A stretch of 64,000 nucleotides of DNA, from contig NC_135125.1 in NCBI RefSeq assembly GCF_050908995.1, forward strand, positions 15,897,011 to 15,961,010. The letters run 5' to 3'. Made by a program: the position numbers and the translations under genes. The notes beneath the pieces were generated by a model. The model saw only the letters and a program-made list of their open reading frames with translations. It did not search any database and had not been told where the DNA came from. This document shows positions 63,165 through 64,000 of this stretch, piece by piece (positions within the stretch are counted from its first letter, which is position 1; each line of letters starts with the position of its first letter). This DNA comes from Andrena cerasifolii. Its lineage: Eukaryota; Arthropoda; Insecta; Hymenoptera; Andrenidae.

Positions 63165-63194
63165 GTGTTTACACGCTCGGTGTTTACACGCTCG
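63165..63194. repeat. 15-bp perfect tandem duplication with forkhead-type motifs
   Basis: GTGTTTACACGCTCG occurs twice without a gap. Each copy contains TGTTTAC, the core recognised by forkhead transcription factors, so the pair would place two sites 15 bases apart. The duplication is certain; binding is inference. Confidence 0.7.
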
Positions 63195-64000
63195 TTACAG
63201 GTGGCCTCTTCGACGAGACGTAACATCGAAATTCTTTTTCGACCAGGAAACGCAGAGGAATTAAGCGGAGAAAAAGAGATTAACGATGGGAAGACGTGCG
63301 ACGTAAGCAGGCTAATCACACTTGCTATTAATAAAGCGAGATCGTGCAGCATGAAAACAGAATCGGCGCAAATACAGCATCGCGATAAATAAGCTGTCAG
63401 TCTGCCGTTAAATCGTGATACGATTGACAATTAATTTCTGCTTAATGGAAAGCAACAAATTTTCCGTTAAACTGCTAATTACACTCCAAATGTTCGCTTC
63501 CATCAAAATCAAATCCGTCAGCTTTCACTTGCAATCTATGAATCAATAAAATTATACGAGTAAAGACTGTCGACAATCATTGCGTGGTTGACAACGTATA
63601 ATATGAAAGTAAACATTCCCAGCGTGTTTTATTTCACTTTTATCCAAGGAATTCCCCTTTCTCCGTAAAATTACAAGCTTCTGCTTTCCTCCAGGGCCTG
63701 GGAAGTCTTTCATCTATCCTCCCACATTTTTATAAACCGATTTCCTCGCCGCCTAACTACAATACCACGTGTCAAGGGCAGAAAAACGAAAAAATAACAG
63801 CTTTTCCACAGTCTACCTCGTCAGACAGCTGCAATTCACAGAAATTCATGCTTGGTTTTCCATTCGCCCGGCCCGTTCCGATAATTCGTACGATACCAGT
63901 CCTTTAATGGCCTGTAACTTACATTTCTTCTGCGTTACACGCGAAAGGAAAGTGCTCGAAAGCTTCGAGGGCACGTGCTCGTTGCAGTGGAACTGCAACC
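63195..64000. other. non-coding, nothing recognised
   Basis: No gene, repeat or RNA was recognised to the window end. Confidence 0.4.

Noticed and set aside
1..64000. CRISPR arrays, phage, operons or other prokaryotic systems
   Set aside because: No regularly spaced repeats, no ribosome-binding sites and no long contiguous genes; the DNA is of eukaryotic type.

Overview
The window looks like nuclear DNA of an insect, most likely a hymenopteran (bee, wasp or ant). I infer this from composition only: AT-rich stretches alternate with very CpG-rich ones, CpG is not depleted, there are short homopolymers and degraded transposon ends, introns and spacers would have to be very large, and there are no operons, ribosome-binding sites, tRNA or rRNA genes. 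No protein in any frame could be assigned to a known family, so the order and species remain uncertain.

The window is gene-poor. The longest open frames (about 260 codons) lie in CpG-rich DNA where stop codons are scarce, overlap other open frames on both strands, and have no recognisable domain; I treat them as chance. What can be supported is mostly sub-gene signal: candidate first exons and core promoters, splice sites, and repeat relics.

Region by region: 1-1.6 kb is a CpG-rich, promoter-like block. At 4.2-4.4 kb a TCAGT initiator, a DPE-like hexamer and a GTGAGT donor outline a possible plus-strand 5' exon. At 8.7-9.2 kb there is a second CpG-rich block with initiator-like motifs. At 16.6-16.9 kb a transposon-end relic occurs. 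At 19.96-20.45 kb the best candidate gene start appears: a CpG-rich leader followed by a short reading frame containing MGCTCF and a splice donor. From 20.5 to 59 kb is almost featureless non-coding DNA apart from one strong recursive-splice-site candidate (26.1 kb), low-complexity DNA at 33 kb, a TATA/initiator pair at 34.8 kb, a complete small inverted-repeat element (MITE) at 37.2 kb and two repeat-like stretches (about 39.9-40.1 and 50.7-51.3 kb). At 59.2 and 60.0 kb are two more recursive-splice-site candidates, followed by a possible 85-bp exon at 62.7 kb and a twin forkhead-type motif at 63.2 kb.

A coherent but unproven reading is that much of the window is one or more long introns of a plus-strand gene whose first exon(s) lie near 4 and/or 20 kb, with an intron removed stepwise through ratchet points at 26,137, 59,173 and 60,038. 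All three share a branch-point-like motif, a pyrimidine tract, AG and an immediately following GTRNGN donor. No novel multi-gene system is present; the ratchet points and the MITE are the most specific observations.
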